Of a DNA stretch of 36,496 nucleotides, positions 15,628-23,433 are shown piece by piece. The DNA is from Siminovitchia fortis. GTDB taxonomy: Bacteria; Bacillota; Bacilli; Bacillales; Bacillaceae_C. Each line of letters opens with the position of its first letter. Within the stretch, counting starts at the first letter, position 1. The stretch lies in assembly GCF_003605365.2 (NCBI RefSeq), contig NZ_QYTU02000036.1, positions 1 through 36,496 on the forward strand, in the 5' to 3' direction. A program made the translations under genes and the position numbers. Below the pieces are notes generated by a model. It had not been told where the DNA came from. It saw only the letters and a list, made by a program, of their open reading frames with translations, and ran no database searches.

Positions 15628-15657
15628 CTGACACCCTTCTAATAAATAGCATATAAT
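15628..15657 (+). promoter_or_regulatory. sigma-A type promoter for patB
   Basis: CTGACA (15628-15633) and a perfect TATAAT (15652-15657) are 18 nt apart, about 35 nt before the TTG start of patB. Confidence 0.65.
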
Positions 15658-15691
15658 GAGGGCTAAAATGAACAGGAGAGGTGTTTGACAG

Positions 15692-16858
15692 TTGATTAAC
15701 TTTGATGAAAACATCGATCGAAAAAATACACGATCCCTAAAATGGGACGGTATGAAAAGTGGATTCGGCAGGGAAGATCTTCTCCCCATGTGGGTGGCAG
15801 ATATGGATTTCCGCCCTCCGAAAGAAGTCATTGACGCTTTAAGAGAAAGAGTGGATCACGGAATATTCGGCTATACGATCATAACCGACAGTTTAAATAG
15901 GGCGATCTGCGATTGGACAAGTACACGACACGGCTGGAATATCAAACAAGAGTGGCTCTTATACAGCCCTGGCGTAATTCCATCTGTACATACAGCGATT
16001 CAGGCATTTACAGATCCCGGCGACAAAATACTGGTACAGTCGCCTGTATATACGCCTTTTTTCCAAATGATCGAAAGAAATTCCAGGGAGGTGGCCAATT
16101 CACCGCTTGTTTTAAAAAATGGCCGCTATGAAGTGGATTTCGACGATTTCGAAAAGAAGCTCGAAAGCGGAGTGAAAATTTTCTTATTGAGCAGCCCGCA
16201 CAATCCTGCCGGAAGGGTTTGGGAAAAAGAAGAGTTGACAAAAATGGCGGAGCTTTGCAGAAAATATAATGTTTTGATCGCTTCCGATGAAATCCACGCT
16301 GATCTCGTACCAGCACCCCATAAGCATGTTCCGATCGCTTCATTGGACGAGTCATTTGCCGACATCACCCTGACATTCATGGCGCCGACAAAGACTTTCA
16401 ACCTGGCAGGCGTTCAGGCATCTTTTATGGTAGTGCCCAATAAAAAGCTGCGGACAAAAATGGCCGCTGTACAGGCTAGCGACGGCTTCTCCATGTTGAA
16501 TACATTCGGAGCGATAGCAATGGAAGCAGCATACAGACATGGGGGCACATGGCTCGATGAAGCTTTGAAATATATCCGTTCCAACATTGATTATGTGAAA
16601 GCAGAGATTGGCTCCCATCTTCCGGATTTGGAAGTGATTGATCCGGAAGGCACCTATTTGATTTGGATCGACTGCAGGAAGCTCGGACTTTCAGATGCTG
16701 AACTGAAAAAGCGCATCCTGGAAAAAGGGGAGCTGGCCTTGAATTTCGGCCATGCCTACGGCCCCGGAGGGGAAGGGTTCGTCCGCATGAATGTTGCCTG
16801 TCCGAAAGAAACAGTGATAGAAGGCGTGAAAAGGCTCCGGACGGCGCTGGGTGAATAA
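15692..16858 (+). CDS. patB: cystathionine beta-lyase (PatB/MalY type)
   Basis: A 388-residue fold-type I PLP enzyme of the MalY/PatB group, cleaving cystathionine and other cysteine S-conjugates to pyruvate, ammonia and a thiol. Motifs: LPMWVADMDFRPPKEVIDAL at the N-terminus, LLSSPHNPAGRVW, LIASDEIHADL (PLP ring contact) and MAPTKTFNLAGVQ with the PLP-binding lysine. The TTG start follows AGGAGAGGTG. There is no obvious terminator: the gene runs into the 52-bp repeat array. Confidence 0.92.
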   Translation: MINFDENIDRKNTRSLKWDGMKSGFGREDLLPMWVADMDFRPPKEVIDALRERVDHGIFGYTIITDSLNRAICDWTSTRHGWNIKQEWLLYSPGVIPSVHTAIQAFTDPGDKILVQSPVYTPFFQMIERNSREVANSPLVLKNGRYEVDFDDFEKKLESGVKIFLLSSPHNPAGRVWEKEELTKMAELCRKYNVLIASDEIHADLVPAPHKHVPIASLDESFADITLTFMAPTKTFNLAGVQASFMVVPNKKLRTKMAAVQASDGFSMLNTFGAIAMEAAYRHGGTWLDEALKYIRSNIDYVKAEIGSHLPDLEVIDPEGTYLIWIDCRKLGLSDAELKKRILEKGELALNFGHAYGPGGEGFVRMNVACPKETVIEGVKRLRTALGE

Positions 16859-16873
16859 GTTCGGAAAGGAAGT

Positions 16874-16996
16874 ATGACAAAACAGAGCCAATACGCCGGG
16901 GAGCAGAAATGGACCAACATTTGGGAATCTATTGATTCGATTGGTGACCGTTTCTTCTTGATGATCCATGACTCGGGCATTTTTCCAACCGATTGA
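16874..16996 (+). other. short open frame (40 codons) running into the repeat array
   Basis: GAAAGGAAGT precedes ATG 16874, and a 40-codon frame (MTKQSQYAGEQKWTNIWESI onward) ends at 16996 in the second repeat unit. The frame is plausible by ribosome site, but its second half is repeat sequence. I list it as a possible small peptide and would not call it a gene. Confidence 0.2.
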
Positions 16997-17158
16997 TGAC
17001 CATTTTTTCTGGATGAACCATGGTCGGGCATCTTTCCATTTGATTGGTGACCATTTCTTCTTGATGGACCAGGTTTCGGGAACCTTTCCTATCGATTGGT
17101 GACCGTTTTTCCAGGATGAACCATGGTTCGGGCATCTTTCCAACCGATTGGTGATGCC
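16939..17158. repeat. 52-bp tandem repeat, four units plus a partial fifth (locus B)
   Basis: Units start at GATTGGTGACC or GATTGATGACC: 16939 (52 bp), 16991 (51 bp), 17042 (52 bp), 17094 (52 bp), and a fragment at 17146-17158. Each has GGTGACC, TTTYTTCTTGATG or a near variant, a GAACCATGGTTC-like palindrome (perfect in unit 4), CGGGCAT and CTTTCC. All three minus frames stay open because no unit holds a stop in that direction, so long minus-strand frames here are artefacts. It lies between the convergent patB and sodC genes. The same family is at 6381-6484. Confidence 0.9.
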
Positions 17159-17192
17159 TCATGCTTGTCAAGTCAACGGAGCATCCTTTTCT

Positions 17193-17723
17193 TTATTTTG
17201 CCGGCTTTCTGTTTTTCGTAATTTCACCGCAGGCAATCCTGTTCCCTGAGTCTCCCGAAGGTTGTGACGTTCCGTCATCAGCTTGCTCATGGATGACAAG
17301 AGAAGTCCCGTCTTTCGTGTAAAGAGAAGTTTTCTTTTCCTTGAATGTGACATCTTTCGCTGTAACATCCACTTTGGCTTTTCCGTCCTCGTCCACAGTG
17401 AGATTAGGCAGATCCCCGGCATGGGGGCCCTTTTGATTCATCAGGCCGTGTTCTTTTTTAACCGGATTGAAATGGTCGCCGGCGGATGAAAAGTCCGGCG
17501 GCTTACATTTTCCCTTTTCATGGATATGCATAGCGAGTTCACCTGGGGGAAGCCCCTTCAATTCTCCTTTAAGCTTGATCCCCTTCGCCTGCTCTTCAAA
17601 AGTGATTTTCCCAAGGGAATCGCCATCCGTATTTTTCATGTCCACGTCAAATTTCCTTGGCGGCTCGCTCGTACAGCCCGCCATTATAAAAATGAGAATG
17701 AAAATAACAATAACGTTTCTCAA
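17193..17723 (-). CDS. sodC: Cu/Zn superoxide dismutase lipoprotein (YojM-like)
   Basis: A 176-residue extracytoplasmic lipoprotein. The signal peptide VIVIFILIFIMAGC ends in a lipobox (MAGC). Metal-site motifs: MHIHEKGKC (two His), SAGDHFNP, EHG, GPHAGDLPNL (His and Asp) and LVIHEQADD. The GNRIACG segment supplies the family arginine and the second disulfide cysteine. The enzyme dismutates superoxide at the cell surface; all usual copper and zinc ligands seem present. The TTG start (17723) follows GGGAGGGGAT. Confidence 0.9.
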   Translation of the reverse strand: MRNVIVIFILIFIMAGCTSEPPRKFDVDMKNTDGDSLGKITFEEQAKGIKLKGELKGLPPGELAMHIHEKGKCKPPDFSSAGDHFNPVKKEHGLMNQKGPHAGDLPNLTVDEDGKAKVDVTAKDVTFKEKKTSLYTKDGTSLVIHEQADDGTSQPSGDSGNRIACGEITKNRKPAK

Positions 17724-17888
17724 GTCCTATCCCCTCCCGGCTTCGTTTCTTCCCCATTTTAACCAAGGCGAAAATTGTTTATTCCCCAAGGAAGCCCTTT
17801 CCGAAAAACTCTTGCGGGGAAGAGTTTGCGCAGTTCTCCTTCAGTTCATACTAAATTTAAGATCCTTTTATATGTAAAGGAGGAGAAG

Positions 17889-18299
17889 ATGTTTTCTTTT
17901 CGTGGTGATGGCCATAAAATATATTTGCAGTTACGAAAACAACAAGATATCAACTCGATAAAAGAGCTCAAAGAAACGGAAGAAGTTAGAAGCTTTTACG
18001 AATCCCTTGACAGCCGTACACTTCAGTTGGCACGCTTCCGTATGATCAAAGAGCAAAAAGGCGTAGGCATTATTCCAATCTTTGTGACCGCTATTCCTTG
18101 GCTGTTATTTTTATTTTCAAGCAAACTTCAAAAGTTCCTGTTTAAGGACGGCAGCATGCTTTGGGCAGTTTTTGCCTTTCTTTATCTCATTGCTTTAACC
18201 TTGAGTGTGCTGAAACACTTTAAAGAAAAGGCGTGGACCGCCTTTCATTTGGAAATCATCCAGGATGTATTGGCTGACAGAGGCAAAAACTTCAAATAA
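17889..18299 (+). CDS. small two-helix membrane protein, unknown function
   Basis: A strong AAGGAGGAGAAG box places the start at ATG 17889 (MFSFRGDGHKIYLQL), not at the ATG at 17775. The 136-residue protein has a charged N-terminal ~60 residues, two membrane segments (IIPIFVTAIPWLLFLF and LWAVFAFLYLIALTLSVL) and a basic C-terminal tail. I do not recognise the family. It converges with the small membrane gene at 18320 over a shared terminator. Confidence 0.65.
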   Translation: MFSFRGDGHKIYLQLRKQQDINSIKELKETEEVRSFYESLDSRTLQLARFRMIKEQKGVGIIPIFVTAIPWLLFLFSSKLQKFLFKDGSMLWAVFAFLYLIALTLSVLKHFKEKAWTAFHLEIIQDVLADRGKNFK

Positions 18300-18321
18300 A
18301 AAAGCACCCAATCAGGTGCCT
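18298..18321. terminator. bidirectional terminator between two small membrane genes
   Basis: GCACC/GGTGC stem with a CAATCA loop and A/T runs on the left side, giving T6 after the hairpin on the minus strand. It serves chiefly the gene at 18320. Confidence 0.75.
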
Positions 18322-18547
18322 ATACGTGTTTGCTGTTTCTTTCGCGATTGATGCGTTCTTCGATTTCTTTCGTTTTCAGTTCCTGCTTCTTTGATACTTT
18401 TTTGATCAATATGAAAGTCAAAACGCAGGCAGCGCCAAAGATAGCCATTGAAATGGCTGCCGGAATATATTCCGTTTTATCTTCCGGAAAATATAAAAAC
18501 GGCATGTATAATACAAATGACTGTAAAATGGACAGCACGTTGAACAT
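18320..18547 (-). CDS. small two-helix membrane protein, unknown function
   Basis: A 75-residue protein with two membrane segments (LSILQSFVLYMPFLYF and AAISMAIFGAACVLTFILI) and a highly charged C-terminus (KKVSKKQELKTKEIEERINR). AAGAGGAAGGG precedes the ATG at 18547. No family recognised. The layout is typical of many Bacillus small membrane proteins. Confidence 0.6.
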   Translation of the reverse strand: MFNVLSILQSFVLYMPFLYFPEDKTEYIPAAISMAIFGAACVLTFILIKKVSKKQELKTKEIEERINRERNSKHV

Positions 18548-18657
18548 CCCTTCCTCTTAAGAGCATATATTTTCATTATAACCATACGTGCGCTTAAGTT
18601 CCAATAGAGGATAGGTGGCAAATATGTGAAAGCCGCCTTATGGGGCGGCTTCTCTTA

Positions 18658-19263
18658 CTATTCTTTAATCATATCGATACTTTCAATTACCACATCATCC
18701 ACAGGTTTATCTGCCATGCCCGTTTCCACATTGGCAATTTTATCTACGACATCCATACCTTCAATAACCTGTCCGAAAACAGTATGGCGATGATCAAGAT
18801 GCGGTGTGCCGCCATGTTCCATATAGGCATCGACGATTTCTTCCGGGAAACCTGCGCTTTCCATTTGTCCCTTCATTCCGGGGTCCATATGGCTGTTTTG
18901 AACAATGAAAAATTGGCTTCCGTTTGTACCAGGTCCCGCATTTGCCATCGAAAGAGCTCCGCGGAGATTAAAAAGATCCATGGAAAACTCGTCTTCAAAG
19001 GGCTGTCCGTAAATGCTTTCGCCGCCTCTTCCCGTTCCTGTAGGATCGCCGCCCTGAATCATGAAATCCTTGATGACACGGTGAAAAATAATTCCGTTAT
19101 AATATCCGTCTTTACTGTGCTTCACAAAGTTCTCCACTGTTTTGGGCGCTTGTTCGGGGAATAATTTTATTTTGATGGATCCAAGATTCGTATTCATTTG
19201 GACGACTTTCTCATTTTCCGCAACTTCTGAAGTCAATTGAGGATATTTTACTTGTTCTGACAT
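18658..19263 (-). CDS. cyclophilin-type peptidyl-prolyl isomerase
   Basis: A cyclophilin catalysing cis-trans isomerisation of prolyl bonds. Core motifs: [22 protein letters not shown] (catalytic Arg, Phe and Gln), [21 protein letters not shown] and [18 protein letters not shown]. The frame from ATG 19263 ([10 protein letters not shown]) has AAGGAG 9 nt upstream and would give a 201-residue cytoplasmic protein. In the same frame, upstream codons encode a lipoprotein signal with lipobox LAAGC, but no start codon exists there because of a one-base shift (see 19264-19366). Related Bacillus proteins are, to my knowledge, lipoproteins. Which form is made is uncertain. Confidence 0.9.
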   Translation of the reverse strand: MSEQVKYPQLTSEVAENEKVVQMNTNLGSIKIKLFPEQAPKTVENFVKHSKDGYYNGIIFHRVIKDFMIQGGDPTGTGRGGESIYGQPFEDEFSMDLFNLRGALSMANAGPGTNGSQFFIVQNSHMDPGMKGQMESAGFPEEIVDAYMEHGGTPHLDHRHTVFGQVIEGMDVVDKIANVETGMADKPVDDVVIESIDMIKE

Positions 19264-19366
19264 ATGTACATCTCCTTCTATTTTTTCGGATTTTTCTTTT
19301 TGGCCGCATCCAGCCGCCAGAAATAAGATTATCCAACAAACGATTAAAAGATTCCACTTTTTTCAC
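19264..19366 (-). other. out-of-frame lipoprotein signal peptide of the cyclophilin
   Basis: On the minus strand GGAGG (19379-19375) stands 8 nt before GTG 19366, followed by an A6 run (19363-19358). With five A the frame reads [20 protein letters not shown] and continues [14 protein letters not shown] into the cyclophilin. With the six A seen, the GTG frame leaves the gene. The intact signal peptide and lipobox argue for a recent event, a slippage-prone site, or a read error. Confidence 0.8.
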
Positions 19367-19472
19367 CTTGCAGTCCTCCAAGGATTACTTTACAGCATGC
19401 AAGCCGAAAAATCATCATTCTTCCATTTTAACCATATGTCCGCCATAATAATAGCATAGAGGTGATCATTAT

Positions 19473-19883
19473 ATGGAAAATGGCCAAATTGTCAGGGCTT
19501 TTAGAAAAACAGGATCATACGTAGGGGAAATTACCGAGGCCGGGCAGGATGTCTGTGTTGTACGTGTGCTGGCTGTTTTAAAACATCCGATGCAAGGAAA
19601 CCTTCATCATCCGCGGGAAGTGGAAGTTCCCTTTTTCCATGAACGAAAGGCACATGCATTCAGGGAACAAATCCAGGTTCCTGCCAACATGGTTCGCCCA
19701 TATAAAGGTGATATTCCCAAGTACGAAGACAGTTTGAAGGACGCGGTGCAAAACCTTCATGATGAACTGGCCGCAAAGCCCGACGCCCCATTCAGCAAAC
19801 GCAGTCTGGAAGCCTTAAAAGTTTTGATTCCCGAATATGAATTGATGTACGGCATCCAGTGGCCAAACATTGCAAAAAGCTGA
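19473..19883 (+). CDS. kapB: kinase-associated protein KapB
   Basis: A 136-residue protein matching KapB: VRAFRKTGSYVGEITE, VRVLAVLKHPMQGNLHHP, VEVPFFHERKAHAF and MVRPYKGDIPKYEDSL. In B. subtilis KapB supports the KinB branch of the sporulation phosphorelay and lies right after kinB. Here no kinB precedes it; the neighbour is a divergent cyclophilin. Despite the historical name lipoprotein B, no signal peptide or lipobox is present. AGAGGTGATCATT precedes ATG 19473, and a strong terminator follows. Confidence 0.88.
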   Translation: MENGQIVRAFRKTGSYVGEITEAGQDVCVVRVLAVLKHPMQGNLHHPREVEVPFFHERKAHAFREQIQVPANMVRPYKGDIPKYEDSLKDAVQNLHDELAAKPDAPFSKRSLEALKVLIPEYELMYGIQWPNIAKS

Positions 19884-19905
19884 ATCGTTAGATTCGGCTT
19901 TTTTT
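19876..19905 (+). terminator. terminator of kapB
   Basis: AAGCTGAATC/GATTCGGCTT stem with GTTA loop and T7. The stem overlaps the last codons and stop of kapB. Confidence 0.85.
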
Positions 19906-19942
19906 CATGCTTTCGGATAGTCCATATCAAGAGCCATCCAAG

Positions 19943-19970
19943 TTGAATATTTTAACAATTGGAGTATAAT
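19943..19970 (+). promoter_or_regulatory. sigma-A type promoter of the MFS gene
   Basis: TTGAAT (19943-19948) and TATAAT (19965-19970) are spaced by 16 nt. The leader before the AGAAGGTG ribosome site is only about 25 nt. Confidence 0.6.
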
Positions 19971-20013
19971 ATATTTAGATACACGAAACAAATAACAATG
20001 AGAAGGTGTTATT

Positions 20014-21222
20014 ATCAGTATCGAAAAACGCAATTTATGGATCATGTGGATCTGCAATTTTATTATTGCAGCCAGCATGACGATGGTATTGCCGTTTCTT
20101 TCATTGTATATCAGTACATTTGGAGACTTCAGCGCCGAATATGTCCAGCGCTGGTCAGGTTTCATTTTCGGGGTTACATTTGTCACAGCTTTTTTTATGT
20201 CTCCCATTTGGGGACGAATTGGAGATAAATATGGGTTCAAGCCGATTTTGATCATCAACGGTCTTGGGATTGCGTCAAGCATTTTCTTCATGGGGTTCAT
20301 GCATCACGTTCATGGACTTTTTTTATTGAGGCTGTTTATGGGAATCGTCACAGGTTTCATTCCGACTTCCGTTGCACTCATTGCCAAACAGACGCCGAAG
20401 AAAGAAGCGGGTGAAACTCTTGGCACTTTACAGATGGGGACTGTGTCCGGAACCCTTTTCGGTCCTCTCATCGGAGGTGTCATGGCGGATACTTTCGGTT
20501 TCCAATATACATTTATCATCACTTCCTTGTCGATTGTTCTGGCAACCGGTGTAGTCATCTTTGGAATTGTTGAAAAATCACATGCAGGCCGGAACGAAGC
20601 GAAAGAGCGGCCTTCCCGAACAGCTGTCATCCAGCTCATTTTACAGCGAAGGATGCTTGTCAGCGTCATGGCGATTGCATTCATTGTCCAGGCGGGATTG
20701 TTCAGCATCCAGCCGCTGCTCTCCCTTTATGTAAGTGAGCTGACGAAAGCGGACAGCGTGGCCTTTTTATCCGGGCTTGCCTTTTCGGCAACAGGATTCG
20801 GCAACCTGCTTCTAACGAGGAAATGGGGAAAACTTGGCGACGACATCGGCTATGACAGGGTGTTGATGATTCTGCTCGTATTGGCCGCTGTGCTGATCGT
20901 TCCGCAGGCTCTTGTCACAGATCTTTGGCAGCTGGTCATTTTGAGATTCCTTTTTGGAATGGCAGTCGGCGGCATGCTGCCGTGCATCACGGCCTACATC
21001 AGAATCGAAGCCCCTTTTGAGCTCCAGGGAGAAGTCCTTGGTTATAATCAAAGCTTCCGCTTCTTGGGCAATGTCGTTGGCCCGCTAATCGGCGGTATCT
21101 TCTCAGGTTATATGGGCATTTCCTCTGTTTTTTACGTAACCGGATTTTTATTTCTGCTGGCCTTTGGGCTGTTATGGTGGAGCATGAAACAAAGCCAGGC
21201 AAAAATCAGAGAAATATATTAA
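20014..21222 (+). CDS. major facilitator superfamily exporter (YuxJ/multidrug type)
   Basis: A ~400-residue, 12-helix MFS transporter. The A-like motif GRIGDKYGFKPIL follows helix 2, and a second one (RKWGKLGDDIGYDRVL) lies between helices 8 and 9. The LGTLQMGTVSGTLFGPLIGGVMAD region matches drug-proton antiporter motif C. The first ATG is at 20044, but the frame upstream encodes SIEKRNLWIM, typical of the N-terminus of these proteins, and AGAAGGTG lies at 20001-20008. No ATG, GTG or TTG is available there, so the start may be ATC 20014 or ATT 20011. The neighbourhood suggests B. subtilis YuxJ, but the substrate is unknown. Confidence 0.85.
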   Translation: MSIEKRNLWIMWICNFIIAASMTMVLPFLSLYISTFGDFSAEYVQRWSGFIFGVTFVTAFFMSPIWGRIGDKYGFKPILIINGLGIASSIFFMGFMHHVHGLFLLRLFMGIVTGFIPTSVALIAKQTPKKEAGETLGTLQMGTVSGTLFGPLIGGVMADTFGFQYTFIITSLSIVLATGVVIFGIVEKSHAGRNEAKERPSRTAVIQLILQRRMLVSVMAIAFIVQAGLFSIQPLLSLYVSELTKADSVAFLSGLAFSATGFGNLLLTRKWGKLGDDIGYDRVLMILLVLAAVLIVPQALVTDLWQLVILRFLFGMAVGGMLPCITAYIRIEAPFELQGEVLGYNQSFRFLGNVVGPLIGGIFSGYMGISSVFYVTGFLFLLAFGLLWWSMKQSQAKIREIY

Positions 21223-21240
21223 AGTTAGAGGCAAATAGAT

Positions 21241-21272
21241 TTCCCGCCCATATGGGCGGGATTATTTTTTTA
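21241..21272 (+). terminator. terminator of the MFS gene
   Basis: TCCCGCCCATATGGGCGGGA is a near-perfect GC-rich palindrome followed by TTATTTTTTT. Confidence 0.85.
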
Positions 21273-21329
21273 CGGTTTAAAAAAGTTTAAAATTCAACTA
21301 AATTTTCTATATGGAATGATGTGAGACAT

Positions 21330-21444
21330 GTCCAGCTTCAGGCGCCATCGGCGCAAGGATTAAGCCAATCCCTCCTGAAGGCAAACTACGCCTTCTTCAG
21401 CGCTCGTCTAGCTTTGCGCCGATAAGCGGGCGCCTTGCGCTTTT
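21330..21444 (-). repeat. structured hairpin repeat, copy R1 (minus orientation)
   Basis: Reverse-complement reading starts AAAAGCGCAAGGCGCCCG and ends GGCGCCTGAAGCTGGAC. It has the same ends and inner pairing as the copies at 27933 and 33297. The outer arm GGCGCC pairs with GGCGCC, and CGGCGCAAAG-type inner arms also pair. It sits between convergent genes and ends 2 nt before the amidase stop codon. Confidence 0.7.
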
Positions 21445-21445
21445 C

Positions 21446-22861
21446 TTATAAAATTTGTTCCAGCACTGAGGCAAAGCGATAAATATTCGCCTCATCGAAA
21501 GTTTTTCCGACCAGCTGAATCCCGATTGGGAGTCCGGTTTCCGAAAAGCCGCATGGCATGGAGAGACTTGGCAGGCCTGTTAGATTGAACGGGCCGGTAA
21601 ACCGGTTGAGAACCAGACTACTATGAATTTTTGAACCGTTCAAGACGATTTCCCGCTCACCGATATTTACAGGGAGGATAGGGACAGTCGGGGTGACGAT
21701 GATATCCACCTCTTTAAAAACTTTCTCAAAATCCTTGATGGCCTGCTTTTTGATTTGCTGTGCTGCAATATATTTTGCTGCATGGGTGTCTTTGGCCGTG
21801 AATAAACGGTCCCTGACTTCATCGTCCCACTCATCTGAAAAATTTTGCAGCCGTTCTTCATGGACGGTATATGCTTCGCTTGTCAAAGTTGTCCTGAATG
21901 CAGCCAGTATTTCCTCCATATCCGGCAGGTTAACTGATTTTATTTCTGCACCGGCTTCCTCAAACTTTTTGACGGCCTGGAGATAATGTTCCTCAACCTC
22001 CGGATCTCCTCCTTTGAAGAAATCCCCTGCAGGAATTCCAATCACCGTACCCTTTATGTCCGTTCCGATTAAAGCAGTGTAATCCTCTGTTGGTATATCG
22101 ATTGAATATGGATCATTTTCGTCGTATCCTGCCAGCACATTCATTAAAATGGCATTGTCACGGACAGTCTTCGTCATCGGCCCCACATGATCGAGTGTCC
22201 AGCCAAGGGGAAAGACACCGAAGTTGCTCACTCTGCCGAATGTCGGCTTCATTCCAACTATCCCTGTAAATGAAGCGGGAATCCTGATGGATCCTCCGGT
22301 GTCGGTTCCAAGCGCTCCATAACAAAACGAAGCAGCCAGCGCAGCTCCGGAACCGCTGCTGGAGCCTCCTGTAATTTTATTGGTGTCGTGAGGATTTTTA
22401 ACAGGCCCTGCAAACGAACGGTCTCCCGATGTCCCATAAGCCACTTCGTGCATATTCAATTTACCTAAAATAATCGCACCGGCTTCTTTGAGCTTTTTGG
22501 TCACCGTTGCATCATGGCCGGGGATATATTCCTTGAAAATAGCGGATCCCATTGTTGTATTGATTCCCTCAGTATAGACATTATCTTTTAGTGCAATAGG
22601 AATTCCATGCAGCGGCCCTCTTAATTTTCCATCTTTGATTTCGCGTTCCGCCTTTTTTGCCTGCTCCATCGCTTCTTCATCTGTGACAGTTATAAAAGAG
22701 TTGAACTTCCCATCTTCTTTTTCAATCTTTTTCAGCAGTTGGCGCGTCACCTCAACCGGTGACAGCTGTTTATTCCGAATCGCCTTGGAAAGTGTTGCCA
22801 AATCCCATTTTATAAAATCTTCTTCGTATGTATCGGACATTCCTTGCTCCGGCTTCCTCAC
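21446..22861 (-). CDS. amidase signature family enzyme (GatA-like)
   Basis: A 471-residue amidase-signature hydrolase. The Ser-cisSer-Lys triad is visible: Lys in GIPIALKDN, the cis-Ser in ITGGSSSGSGAALAASF and the nucleophile Ser in GTDTGGSIRIPASFTG. MKPTFGRVSNFGVFPLGWTLDHVGPM follows. It resembles GatA of the Glu-tRNA(Gln) amidotransferase, but no gatB or gatC is nearby, so a stand-alone amidase is more likely; the substrate is unknown. The GTG at 22861 follows GGAGG; an alternative is ATG 22840. Confidence 0.87.
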   Translation of the reverse strand: MRKPEQGMSDTYEEDFIKWDLATLSKAIRNKQLSPVEVTRQLLKKIEKEDGKFNSFITVTDEEAMEQAKKAEREIKDGKLRGPLHGIPIALKDNVYTEGINTTMGSAIFKEYIPGHDATVTKKLKEAGAIILGKLNMHEVAYGTSGDRSFAGPVKNPHDTNKITGGSSSGSGAALAASFCYGALGTDTGGSIRIPASFTGIVGMKPTFGRVSNFGVFPLGWTLDHVGPMTKTVRDNAILMNVLAGYDENDPYSIDIPTEDYTALIGTDIKGTVIGIPAGDFFKGGDPEVEEHYLQAVKKFEEAGAEIKSVNLPDMEEILAAFRTTLTSEAYTVHEERLQNFSDEWDDEVRDRLFTAKDTHAAKYIAAQQIKKQAIKDFEKVFKEVDIIVTPTVPILPVNIGEREIVLNGSKIHSSLVLNRFTGPFNLTGLPSLSMPCGFSETGLPIGIQLVGKTFDEANIYRFASVLEQIL

Positions 22862-22933
22862 CTATACCTCCACCCTTCAAACGAAATATATATTTAAATT
22901 ATATCAAGTGATTGGTTTATTGCCAGGGTGACG

Positions 22934-22966
22934 GAAAAAAAGCCGCCCATTATAAAATGGGAGACT
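22934..22966 (-). terminator. terminator of the YdaT-like gene
   Basis: On the minus strand AGTCTCCCATT pairs with AATGGGCGGCT (one mismatch), followed by T7. Confidence 0.75.
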
Positions 22967-22973
22967 TGCAACG

Positions 22974-23336
22974 TTAATCATATAACCGGTCAGAAACGGA
23001 ACCATCCGTCTTATGGATAACCAACGTCCCGTCATGGTCATTAACATATTCTTTGGCTTTGTCCAAAAGATCTTTTTTCGCATCTTCTCTCATTATAGCT
23101 TTTTTGCCATCCTTCTTTTTTAAGATCCAGTCCTCCCCATCAGGCTCCGCATGATATTCCGGCCGGTCGTCATCTCCTTCAATGTATTTTCGGGCTTGGG
23201 CAATTCCGATGGATATTGCTCTTCCTTCGCTGTATTTATCCTCGAGGAGTGCGTTGGCAATTTCAATCGCTTTATCCCGGACATCGTCGGGAAGATTTTT
23301 CATCGAGTCCGGATAATCATTTTTTGACCAAGGCAT
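22974..23336 (-). CDS. YdaT-like protein (ChaB-like plus DUF2188)
   Basis: A ~120-residue soluble protein. The N-terminal half (MPWSKNDYPDSMKNLPDDVR, then KAIEIANALLED and AISIGIAQARKY) resembles the ChaB family; the C-terminal half (DLLDKAKEYVNDHDGTLVIH, KTDGSVSDRLYD) resembles DUF2188. The same order is found in B. subtilis YdaT, linked to general stress. I choose ATG 23336, 8 nt after AAGGAGG; ATG 23342 is too close. Confidence 0.82.
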   Translation of the reverse strand: MPWSKNDYPDSMKNLPDDVRDKAIEIANALLEDKYSEGRAISIGIAQARKYIEGDDDRPEYHAEPDGEDWILKKKDGKKAIMREDAKKDLLDKAKEYVNDHDGTLVIHKTDGSVSDRLYD

Positions 23337-23433
23337 GTTCATGACCTCCTTTTACCTTGTCCATTGTTTTCCCGGAAGCATGCATTTCAAACAAAAAAAG
23401 CTGAACACTGGAAACGGAAGTTACTGTTTGAGT

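Noticed and set aside
16691-17171. Long minus-strand open frames with repeated KNGHQS/GKMPEPW-like segments, as a possible repeat protein
   Set aside because: They arise from stop-free 52-bp tandem repeats read in all three minus frames. The 52-bp period is not a multiple of three, and there is no ribosome site or consistent repeat phase.
17775-17888. Longer form of the 17889 membrane protein starting at ATG 17775
   Set aside because: No ribosome site at 17775, while AAGGAGGAGAAG directly precedes ATG 17889.
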